From contig JACQEZ010000001.1 of NCBI GenBank assembly GCA_016200325.1, positions 310,001 to 374,000 of the forward strand: a stretch of 64,000 bases of DNA, in the 5' to 3' direction. The number at the start of each line of letters is the position of its first letter. Position 1 is the first letter of the stretch. This DNA comes from Candidatus Manganitrophaceae bacterium. GTDB taxonomy: Bacteria; Nitrospirota; Nitrospiria; SBBL01; Manganitrophaceae. Both the position numbers and the translations under genes were made by a program. The notes below the pieces were generated by a model. That model made no database searches and was not told the origin of the DNA. It was given only the letters and a program-made list of their open reading frames with translations. Shown here in pieces: positions 35,080 through 43,400 of this stretch.

Positions 35080-37260
35080 ATGACCGATCGGATTGGGAAA
35101 AGGGTTTCCTTCAGAGCGCGGCTCCAGCCGCTCGGCCCTATTTTTATTTTAGCCCTTCTCTTTTTTCAGGGAAGGGGCGCAGCCGAAGGTCAGGAACTTC
35201 CGAAGCCGGCACTCAAAGCGATTCCCCTCGAGGGGGCGACGATCACGATCGACGGTCTCCTCGACGAGCCGATCTGGAAGTCGGCGGAGGTGGTGACCGG
35301 CTTTCTCGAAATGGTGCCGCTCGACCGCGCCCCCGCGCTGGCGCCGTCATTCGTTCGCGTCGCGTATGACCAGAACAACCTCTACATCGCCGCCGATTTG
35401 GAAGATCCCGAGCCGGCGCTGGTCTACGGAGATGAGCGCCAGCGCGACGCCGCGTTTGACCGGAGCGATTCGTTCGGGGTGCTGATCGACACCTATCACG
35501 ACCATCAGACCGGCTTTTTCTTCGAGACCAATCCCCTCTCGGCCCTCTCCGATGCGTTGATCAGCCAGGACGGGGGGACGGTCGAGCAGAACTGGGACGG
35601 CTTATGGGAGGTGGCGGCGCGGCGGACCGAGCGCGGCTGGGCCGTCGAATTTCGCATCCCCTTCTCCACCCTCCGGTTTCAAGCGGGCGCTTCCCAAATC
35701 TGGGGGATTCAATTTCGGCGCCGGGTCCCGCATTTGAAGGAGGTCTCTTTCTGGAGCCCGGTGGCGCGCGATCAGAACCCCTATCAGCTCTCGCTGGCGG
35801 GACATCTGATCGAGATGGAGGCAAGTCATCAGGATCGCCGCTTCTCGATCAAACCGTATGGAAAGGGGTCGTATCAGCTCAATCGGACCGACCTGCGCGA
35901 TGCCTGGGATGTCGACTACGATGTCGGCGGAGACCTCCGGTATAAATTCCGGACCAACCTCACGCTCGATTTGACCTACAACACCGATTTTGCCGAAACG
36001 GAGGCCGACCTCTTTCAGATCAACCTCACCCGCTTCCCCCTCTTCTTTCCGGAGAAGCGGGAGTTTTTCTTGGAAGGGAGCAACTTTTTCGACTTCGGTC
36101 TCCCGGGACGGCTCCAGCCGTTTTTCAGCCGGCGGATCGGGCTGGCGCGGGGAGAGGCGATCCCGATTCTCGGCGGCGGCAAGCTGACCGGGAAGGTCGG
36201 CCCCTATGGGATCGGCGCCCTGTTGATGGAGACCGATGCCGAGACGACGTTGGGTCTCCCGCGGGAGCGGTTCGGCGTGGTTCGGCTGCGGCGCGATCTC
36301 GGGGTTCGCTCCAACATCGGCCTGATCGCCACCGATCAGGCGCCGCAGGGATCGTTGGGGAGCCAGACGATCGGGTTTGACACGACCCTGGCGCCGAATG
36401 CGCATTTCACCGCCGACGGCTTTTGGGCCCGCTCCGGTGGGGAGACGGAGGCCGCGCCGGGCCAAGCGCACTATGAAGAGCTCAAATGGAGCGATCCGGT
36501 CTGGCGGATCAATCTCCATCACCTTCGGGTCGACGAGCAGTTCGATCCGAAGGTCGGGTTTGTTCAGCAGACCGACCTCGACGAGAGCTACGGCTACATC
36601 GACTTTCGTCCGCAGCCGGCGACCGGTCCGGTCCGGGAGTATGGTTTCAAGACCGAGATGACCTACCAGATGGAGACCGACAGCGCCTTTCTCTATCGAA
36701 GCAACTATCAGCGGGCGCAGGTCTCTTTTCGGTCGGGCGATTTTATTCTCTTCAGTCTCGATCCGCAGCGGGAGCGGCTGCCGGTGAATTTCGAGATCCA
36801 TCCCGGCGTCATCGTCCCGGCCGGAACGTATCACTTCACGCAATATAATCTTTACTTTAACACCGATGTCCGCCGCCCCTATTCCGGAGTTGCTTCGGTG
36901 GCCTGGGGAGGGCTCTATGGCGGGGATAAGCTGACGCTCAATCTGAATTTAACGGCGGCCCCCTCCGAGGGATTCAATGTCGGGGTCGGCTTGGAAAGAG
37001 ACTGGGTCAACCTGCCGGTCGGAGAATTTACCGCGCAGGTCCTCAACGGCGATGTCGCCTGGTCGGTGACGAATCAGCTCTTTTTCCGCGGATTGGTTCA
37101 GTGGGATAAAGATGCGCACATCGTGGCGGCGAATCTTCGTCTCTGGTGGGAATACCGCGAGGGGAGCCGGCTCTATTTCATCGTCAACCCGTCGCATCAG
37201 GGGGATGAGAATACGGTCTTGATTTTAACCAAGCTGACCTGGCTCTGGCAGCCGTTTTGA
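35080..37260 (+). CDS. DUF5916 outer-membrane-barrel protein with CBM9-like N-domain
   Basis: 726 residues. A signal peptide (IFILALLFFQGRGAA) is followed by a carbohydrate-binding family 9-like domain (residues 45-235; ITIDGLLDEPIWKSAE, SFGVLIDTYHDHQTGFFFETN, WAVEFRIPFSTLRF). Next is the DUF5916 part with FPLFFPEKREFFLEGSNFF and many alternating beta strands up to a terminal aromatic (WLWQPF), suggesting a beta-barrel in the outer membrane. Function is unknown for the family. No other start codon lies in frame before the signal peptide core, which makes the promoter-proximal ATG the likely start and the mRNA probably leaderless. Confidence 0.85.
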   Translation: MTDRIGKRVSFRARLQPLGPIFILALLFFQGRGAAEGQELPKPALKAIPLEGATITIDGLLDEPIWKSAEVVTGFLEMVPLDRAPALAPSFVRVAYDQNNLYIAADLEDPEPALVYGDERQRDAAFDRSDSFGVLIDTYHDHQTGFFFETNPLSALSDALISQDGGTVEQNWDGLWEVAARRTERGWAVEFRIPFSTLRFQAGASQIWGIQFRRRVPHLKEVSFWSPVARDQNPYQLSLAGHLIEMEASHQDRRFSIKPYGKGSYQLNRTDLRDAWDVDYDVGGDLRYKFRTNLTLDLTYNTDFAETEADLFQINLTRFPLFFPEKREFFLEGSNFFDFGLPGRLQPFFSRRIGLARGEAIPILGGGKLTGKVGPYGIGALLMETDAETTLGLPRERFGVVRLRRDLGVRSNIGLIATDQAPQGSLGSQTIGFDTTLAPNAHFTADGFWARSGGETEAAPGQAHYEELKWSDPVWRINLHHLRVDEQFDPKVGFVQQTDLDESYGYIDFRPQPATGPVREYGFKTEMTYQMETDSAFLYRSNYQRAQVSFRSGDFILFSLDPQRERLPVNFEIHPGVIVPAGTYHFTQYNLYFNTDVRRPYSGVASVAWGGLYGGDKLTLNLNLTAAPSEGFNVGVGLERDWVNLPVGEFTAQVLNGDVAWSVTNQLFFRGLVQWDKDAHIVAANLRLWWEYREGSRLYFIVNPSHQGDENTVLILTKLTWLWQPF

Positions 37261-37282
37261 ATTTTGATGTATTCTGCTGAAG

Positions 37283-37334
37283 AAAAGGCGGACCCGATCG
37301 ATCAGAAGATCTGATCGGGTCCGCCTTTTTTAGA
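37283..37334. terminator. bidirectional terminator between DUF5916 and di-heme genes
   Basis: AAAAGGCGGACCCGATC pairs with GATCGGGTCCGCCTTTT. T tracts exist on both strands, serving the two convergent genes. Confidence 0.92.
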
Positions 37335-37338
37335 TCCC

Positions 37339-38910
37339 TTACTCCTGTTTAAAGAGCACCAGGTTATTTAGGAATGCAATCAGTCCCTGTTGTTCCAGGA
37401 CAGAGAGTCCGACAAACGCATCCCTCGATGCCTGCGCTTCGCCTCCATGCTCAAGAATCGCTTCGGTCAGGGTCGTCGCCCGTCCGTCGTGCAGGTAGGG
37501 GGCTGTGGAGCCGACCCCCCAGAGGTTCTTCGTCAAAAAGACCGAGGCGCCGGTGCCGGCTTCGTCAATCCTCTCAGCGAGCCCCGTTCCCAGGTCGTGG
37601 CGTTTTAGATCTCCGAAGAGCCGGACAATCGCGCCGCCGCTCCCTCCACGCCGGCTGAACTCCCGTTCAAAAGAGCCGAGGCGAGCGATCAGCCGGCCCG
37701 AAGCATCCCGGATCTGATTTTGAGGCTGATCGTGTGTGAGATCAAAAGAGATCGGAAAGTGAGGATCGACCCCGCGGGAGACCGGGTCTTGGCCGCCGGG
37801 GAAGACCGCATCGCGATAATTCGGATTGCGGCTCGGCTCCCGGAAGACCGGATCGTTGACCGTGAGCCTCGGGGTGTGACAAGCGTCGCATCCCGCTTTC
37901 TGAAAAGCGGCGCCTCCTTGCCGAATCGCGTCGAGCTCGGCTTGAGTCAGCGCCGGGATCAGCTTTAAGGAGGCGAGCTCCATCCGGGTGGTCGGCCTCG
38001 GCTGCGCCGCGTTGTAGAGGGTCAGCGCCGTGATGTCGCCGACGCTCAGCTCATCGAACACCCCGTCCCCATCGGCATCGACCCCATCGCCGACGAGCTC
38101 GACCGCCTGCATGCCGATCTCGTTGTGACCGGCGCCGCGATCAAACGACCGAATCGTCGCCTCCGTCCCTTTCCACTGAAAGGGCCGGACGATCAGGTCG
38201 GCATCGACCCCTTTCACCCCGGCGGTATCGAAGGCGCCGTTGCTGTGCGCAGTGATGACGCCGAAATCGATCCCCTTGGCTGAGAGCTTCAGCGTGGCAT
38301 CCCTGCCTTGGGATCGGGCCTGGGTCGCGGCGGCATTGCGAATACCATGCAGCGCTTCGGTCATCTCCTCGGCCAGTCGTTGTATTGCTCCCATTCCGAA
38401 GAGGTGTGGGGTGTTTCGATGAATAAAGGAGTCCAATCGGCCGCTGTGCAGCGGATCGCGGATCACGTTTGCCATCGCGGCTCCCGAGCCATCTTCAGCC
38501 GCCTGGCTGTGGCATTCGGTGCACGCTTGCGCATTCGGGCCGGTCGTCCGGGCGGGGGTGTGCGCCGCCCATTGACCCGAGCCGGTCAAGTCGGCGCGCG
38601 GGACCCGTGTAAAGCGCTGGCCGTCTCCGACATTTGCACCCCCACCGTCGAGTGCGTTAAAAGAGGTGGCAAAGAGGGCGTCGCCTAATTCAAAGGCTTC
38701 ATTGAACGCTTTGTCCGGTTGACCCCGCTGAACGGAGGTGACGAGATCAATCTGATCGGCATGTTTCGCCTGTGGCTGATGGCTGTTCTGAACGACGCCC
38801 CGCTCCGTGACGATCGCCCAACCTGTAATACTGTTTCCAAATATCAAAATAGAAATAAGAACGAATGATCTAACCCAATTCCGGGATGATATAAGAGTTG
38901 TTTCTTTCAT
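37339..38910 (-). CDS. secreted di-heme oxidoreductase-like protein (DUF1111)
   Basis: 523 residues from ATG 38910, which has AAGGAG 6 nt upstream; an earlier ATG (38976) has none. A signal peptide (FVLISILIFGNSITGWA) is followed by two c-type heme sites, CTECH and CDACH. The C-terminus LWGVGSTAPYLHDGRATTLTEAI, given here as GSTAPYLHDGRA, is the pattern seen in MauG/BCCP-like di-heme enzymes and in the DUF1111 thiol-oxidoreductase-like family. The protein is periplasmic or secreted. The electron donor and substrate are not evident. Terminator shared with DUF5916. Confidence 0.88.
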   Translation of the reverse strand: MKETTLISSRNWVRSFVLISILIFGNSITGWAIVTERGVVQNSHQPQAKHADQIDLVTSVQRGQPDKAFNEAFELGDALFATSFNALDGGGANVGDGQRFTRVPRADLTGSGQWAAHTPARTTGPNAQACTECHSQAAEDGSGAAMANVIRDPLHSGRLDSFIHRNTPHLFGMGAIQRLAEEMTEALHGIRNAAATQARSQGRDATLKLSAKGIDFGVITAHSNGAFDTAGVKGVDADLIVRPFQWKGTEATIRSFDRGAGHNEIGMQAVELVGDGVDADGDGVFDELSVGDITALTLYNAAQPRPTTRMELASLKLIPALTQAELDAIRQGGAAFQKAGCDACHTPRLTVNDPVFREPSRNPNYRDAVFPGGQDPVSRGVDPHFPISFDLTHDQPQNQIRDASGRLIARLGSFEREFSRRGGSGGAIVRLFGDLKRHDLGTGLAERIDEAGTGASVFLTKNLWGVGSTAPYLHDGRATTLTEAILEHGGEAQASRDAFVGLSVLEQQGLIAFLNNLVLFKQE

Positions 38911-38989
38911 CTGGTTCTCCTTACTCGGATCGCCTCCATCCGCGTTAACGTTTGCACATCCGTTTGCCCATACCAATGGGGACGTCGGC

Positions 38990-39019
38990 AGGATAATTCA
39001 CCAGAGAATATTCGGTCAA
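38990..39019 (-). promoter_or_regulatory. possible promoter of the di-heme protein gene
   Basis: TTGACC, 18 bp, TATCCT on the minus strand, about 80 bp before the ATG at 38910. Confidence 0.35.
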
Positions 39020-39078
39020 GACAAGTAGGTATAAAAAGCTCAAGAACTAGGGAAAAAACCAAAGCGGGATTCTATAAA

Positions 39079-39094
39079 TGTGATTGACGTCACA
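39079..39094. promoter_or_regulatory. CRP-like palindrome TGTGA-N6-TCACA
   Basis: TGTGATTGACGTCACA carries both perfect half-sites of the CRP/FNR superfamily consensus with 6-bp spacing. It lies between the divergent di-heme gene and the dehydrogenase gene. No crp gene is in the window, so the regulator is inferred only. Confidence 0.45.
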
Positions 39095-39184
39095 AAAGAA
39101 ACGAAGGTCTAGAAGGGATAATGCGAATCGATTATAATAATCCAGTTTCAGCGACCTTCCGGGAGAGGAGCGAAGTGGGGCAAA

Positions 39185-40099
39185 ATGGAGAAGTCAAAGA
39201 TGGAGAAGCACGCATTTCAGATTGGGATCGTCGGCGTGGGACGGATGGGGGCCAACATGGCGCGCCGGCTGAAAGACCAAGGATATCTCTTGACGGCGGT
39301 GTATGACATCGACCGGCCGAGGTCGGCGGCGTTGGCAAAAGAGCTCGGATGTGCGGCTGCGCCGACGCCGGCGGAGGTGGCGAAGGGAGCGAACACCATC
39401 CTCACGGTGGTGACCGATGATGGGGCGATGCGTCGGGTTTTTTCGGCGTCCGACCCGGAGAGCCTTCTCGCGTTCGGAGCGGGGAAGCTCTTTATCAACT
39501 GCGCGACCCTCTCCCCCGCGATTCATATTGAGATCGAACAGCTCGCCCGGAAGCGGGGGGCGGAGACGCTGGAGGCCTGCATGGCGAGCAGCATCCCGCA
39601 GGCGCGCGAGGGGACGCTGTATTTGATGTGCGGGGGCGCCCGCGCGGTCTTCGAGCGGGCGAAGCCGCTGCTCGAATCGCTGGGCCGATCGATCCGCTAC
39701 GTCGGCGGCGCGGGGGAGGCGGCCAAGGTGAAAGCGCTGGTGAACATGGTGATGAACATCAACACCGCCGCCTTGGCGGAGGGAATGGGGCTCGGCGCGG
39801 CGCTCGGGCTCGACCTCTCCCTGCTGCGCGAGGTCTTCTCCGAGACCGGCGCCGCTTCCCGCGTGCTGGAGACCGACGGCGCCGACATGCAGCAGCGGGA
39901 GCATGACTGTTACTTCTCCGCGGAACATGCCGCCAAAGATTCGGGAATCGCTTTGACGCTGGCGGAGGAGCAAGGGTTGACCCTTCCACTGGCAAAGGCG
40001 ACCTATGCACAATACCGGCGCCTGATGGAGATCGGAAAGGGGGGATTGGACAAGTCGGCGATCGCGGAGCTGACCTTTCCCGGCCGAAGCGATAAATAG
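39185..40099 (+). CDS. beta-hydroxyacid dehydrogenase (3-hydroxyisobutyrate dehydrogenase family)
   Basis: 304 residues: N-terminal NAD(P) Rossmann motif GIVGVGRMGANMARRL, the substrate loop ACMASSIPQAREGTLYLMCGG, in which the usual DAPVSGG is altered to EACMASSIPQA, the catalytic lysine region AAKVKALVNMVMN, and the C-terminal KDSGIALTLAEEQGLTLPL. The reaction is NAD(P)-dependent oxidation of a beta-hydroxyacid or reduction of a semialdehyde (glyoxylate reductase-like members exist). The altered substrate loop prevents naming the substrate. Two in-frame ATGs (39185, 39200); the first is used. Confidence 0.88.
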   Translation: MEKSKMEKHAFQIGIVGVGRMGANMARRLKDQGYLLTAVYDIDRPRSAALAKELGCAAAPTPAEVAKGANTILTVVTDDGAMRRVFSASDPESLLAFGAGKLFINCATLSPAIHIEIEQLARKRGAETLEACMASSIPQAREGTLYLMCGGARAVFERAKPLLESLGRSIRYVGGAGEAAKVKALVNMVMNINTAALAEGMGLGAALGLDLSLLREVFSETGAASRVLETDGADMQQREHDCYFSAEHAAKDSGIALTLAEEQGLTLPLAKATYAQYRRLMEIGKGGLDKSAIAELTFPGRSDK

Positions 40100-40317
40100 A
40101 GGAACCCTTCATTTCCATGATCGGTCATTCCCGGCCGGCTGATATCGTCATGTGCCTGAACCGACTTACCCGCCGGATATTCCAATCGCTTATTGATTGG
40201 AATCGAGGATGCTTGATTTATCATCCGGGCTCCCGCCTCCAGGGAAAGAAGGTAGGGGGATGTCTCCGAACCGGCATCTGCCCGTCATTGAGAACACCCC
40301 TTCCCGTCACTTTCATG
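40100..40317. other. intergenic, no gene seen
   Basis: AT-rich compared with its neighbours. It contains CGATAAATAGAGG after the dehydrogenase stop and a short palindrome (CCAATCGCTTATTGATTGG near 40181-40199), but no gene or strong terminator was recognised. Confidence 0.4.
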
Positions 40318-40346
40318 TTGACACCCGATAGGCAGAAAGATAAACT
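40318..40346 (+). promoter_or_regulatory. sigma70 promoter of the repeat lipoprotein
   Basis: A perfect TTGACA, 17 bp, TAAACT. It predicts a transcript starting near 40353 that includes the small ORF at 40389. Confidence 0.6.
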
Positions 40347-40388
40347 CTCAAATTACCAATTTTAACCCGTATGTGTTATTAGGAGGTT

Positions 40389-40490
40389 ATGCGAAATCGA
40401 GCCATCCCCTTCTGTGGGATTTTCTCCGGTCTGCTTTCTCTTCCGTTCTATGTCTCCGCGCTCCCTTTGCAGCCAGCACCGAGATCGTGA
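40389..40490 (+). CDS. possible 33-residue leader ORF upstream of the repeat lipoprotein
   Basis: An ORF reading MRNRAIPFCGIFSGLLSL then PFYVSALPLQPAPRS, hydrophobic and signal-peptide-like. AGGAGG ends only 2 nt before its ATG, tighter than optimal. Its TGA overlaps an in-frame GTG (40487) of the following gene, giving a GTGA arrangement typical of translational coupling. It could be a leader peptide or a remnant signal sequence. Low confidence. Confidence 0.35.
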   Translation: MRNRAIPFCGIFSGLLSLPFYVSALPLQPAPRS

Positions 40491-40495
40491 TCGCC

Positions 40496-43400
40496 ATGCT
40501 TTCCCGATTTTTTAACCACCGTCTGTTTTCCCGACTCTTCGCCTCGGCTCTGTTGGTCTGGCTCTTCGCCGGTTGCGGCAGCGGCGGGCAGGGGTCAAAG
40601 GGACCTTCCGCGCCGGAGGGTCCGAAGCCGGCGCTCTCCCTGCCGCTTCCCAAAGGGCTGGCGCCGCAAGCCCCCGGTTCCGATCTGGTGCTGACGGCCA
40701 AGGCGGTGATCGATCCCGGCACCCCCGGCGCCCGAACGGTCGATCTCGCCGTCGACCTGGCGGCGGGCCATGTCACCGGGGTCATCGAGGGTGTTTCTTC
40801 GGGGCCGCATACCGTCGAGATCCGATATTTTATGAACCAGGTTCAGGTGGCGACCGCCACCCTCAATGTCGATGTCGTCCCCGGCCAGAACAACCCCGCC
40901 GGCGGCGCGCCGTCGGCGATTCATTATACCGAGACGGTGGCGGACGCCCTCTTCGTCGCCGACGGCACGAATCAAGCCATTCAGATTTTTGATCACTATT
41001 CGACCTTGCCGGGGGGAACCATTGCCCCGGCGACCCCAACCCGAACGCTCGCGGGGCTCCACACCGGCATCTCCGGCCCGTCGGCCGGGAGCCTCTTTGT
41101 CGATTCGATCGCCGGGACCCTCTCTCTCACCAATGCGCCGGCGAACGCGGTGACCTTCTGGGATCATGCCGCCACGGTGAACGGCGACGTCGCCCCCGAC
41201 CGGACGCTGGCAGGTCCGGCGACCCGGCTGAATCAGCCGACCGGGATCGCGGTCGATCCTTTCCGCAACCGTCTTTACATCGTCAACCGAACCGGAGAGA
41301 TCCTCATCTGGAATGACGCCGCCACCCTCACCGGCGAGGTTCCCCCCGCCGCCTCCGTCACCGGGGTGCTGACCCCCCTTGCCGCGGGCGATTATTCGCT
41401 CTCGCTCGATCCGAAGCGCGACCTTCTCTATGTCGCCAACGGGGTCGAGATTCTGGTTTTTGAGAAACTCGGGACGTTGACGGGAGATCACGCCGATGTC
41501 GCACCGGCGCGGTCGATCCGGATGGCCGGGGCCGGCCTCTCGCAGGCCGCGTCGGCGATCGATCCCGCCGTCGACCGGCTCTACCTCTCTTCCCAAGATT
41601 CAAACGGGACGATCTATGCCGTGACCCCTGCTTCATCCGCTTCGGGGGACACCCCGCCGGCGGCTGTTCTGAGCGGTCCGGAGACCCGGTTGAACGAGGC
41701 GTCGACCTTAACGGTCGCCGGCAATGTCGTGATGGCGGTGAACCAAGGGGGAAGCGCGATCGAAGTGTGGAATCAGGCCGACCAGAAAAACGGCGCCGCG
41801 TCGCCGACGCAGACGTTGGAATTGGCGGCTCCGGCGGTGCCGACCGCCCTCTTTTATGTCGCGACACAAAACGGACCGCGCGATCAGGCGCAACGGACCC
41901 TCACCGTCGAAAAAGGAGGAAGCGGGCATGGGACGGTCACGAGCGATCTTCCTGGAATCAATTGCGGGACCAGCTGCGCGGCGCTCTTCCCTGCCGGAAG
42001 CAGCGTGACGCTGACGGCGGCCCCCCAGGACGATTCGACCTTTGATGGCTGGAGCGGAGGGGTTTGCAGCGGGAGCGGCCCCTGCGTGGTGACCGTCGAC
42101 GCTGCGAAGACAGTCACCCCTACCTTCACCTTGAAGCCGTTCTCTCTTTCGGTGACCAAAGTCGGGAGCGGCAGCGGCAGCGTGACCAGCGCTCCCGCCG
42201 GAATCGATTGCGGGTCGGACTGCGGTGCGACCTACAATGCGGGAACCGTCGTGACCTTAACCGCGAGAGCGTCCGAAAACTCGGACTTCACCGGTTGGAG
42301 CGGCGCCTGCTCGGGAACGGGCGATTGTGTGGTCACCATCAACGATCGGAAGTCGGTGACGGCGACGTTTACCTTAAAGCGATTCTCGCTCTCCGCGACA
42401 AAATCGGGGAATGGCAGCGGAACGGTGGGGAGCACGCCGGCCGGCATCAGTTGCGGCGCGATCTGCTCCGCGACATTTGATTTCGGGGCCTCCGTCACAT
42501 TGGAGGCGACCCCCTCCGCCGAGTCCGACTTTGCCGGCTGGTCCGGGGCAGGCTGCAGTGGAACAGGCGGATGCAATGTGACGGTTGATGCCGCGAAGTC
42601 GGTGACCGCAACGTTCACCCTGAAGCCATTGGCGCTTTCTGTAATTAAAGCGGGAACCGGAAACGGCGGCGTCACCAGCGCTCCTGCCGGGATCGCCTGC
42701 GGCGGTATCTGCAGCGGACCGTTTGCGGTCGGAACGACGGTCACCCTTACGGCGACGCCGGCGGACGACTCGACCTTCACCGGCTGGAGCGGGGTCTGCA
42801 GCGGGACGGGGAGCTGCGTGGTGACGATGAATGCGGCGAAGTCGGTGACCGCCACATTTACGTTGAAGACTTTTGTGCTGACGGTAAACAAAACCGGAAA
42901 TGGAACCGTGACCAGCGCGCCCGCAGGAATCAACTGCGGGTCGACCTGTTCGGCGACCTACGACATCAACAGCGCGGTGACCCTAACCGCCACGCCAGAG
43001 CCAGATCTCAACTTTACCGGCTGGAGCGGCTGCGACAGCGCCTCGGGCACGTCGTGTACCGTCACCGTGAATGCGACAAAAACCGTTGGAGCGACGTTTA
43101 CTCTCAAGACGGTTACCCTCTCCGTCACACAACCTGGAAACGGCAGTGGAACGGTCACGGTGAATGGAAGTGCTTGCGCGACCCCCTGCTCGCCGACGTT
43201 CAACGTTCATGCTCCGGTGACGCTGGTCGCATCACCTTCTACAGAGATCGCTACCGTTTCTTTCTTTACCGGATGGGGCGGGGCCTGTACCGGGAGCGGC
43301 TTGACCTGCAACATCACGATGGATACCGACAAGGCCGTGACCGCTACTTTTACCTTGAAACCGGTTCTGAGTCTGACCGTGACGGGAAATGGAAAGGTGA

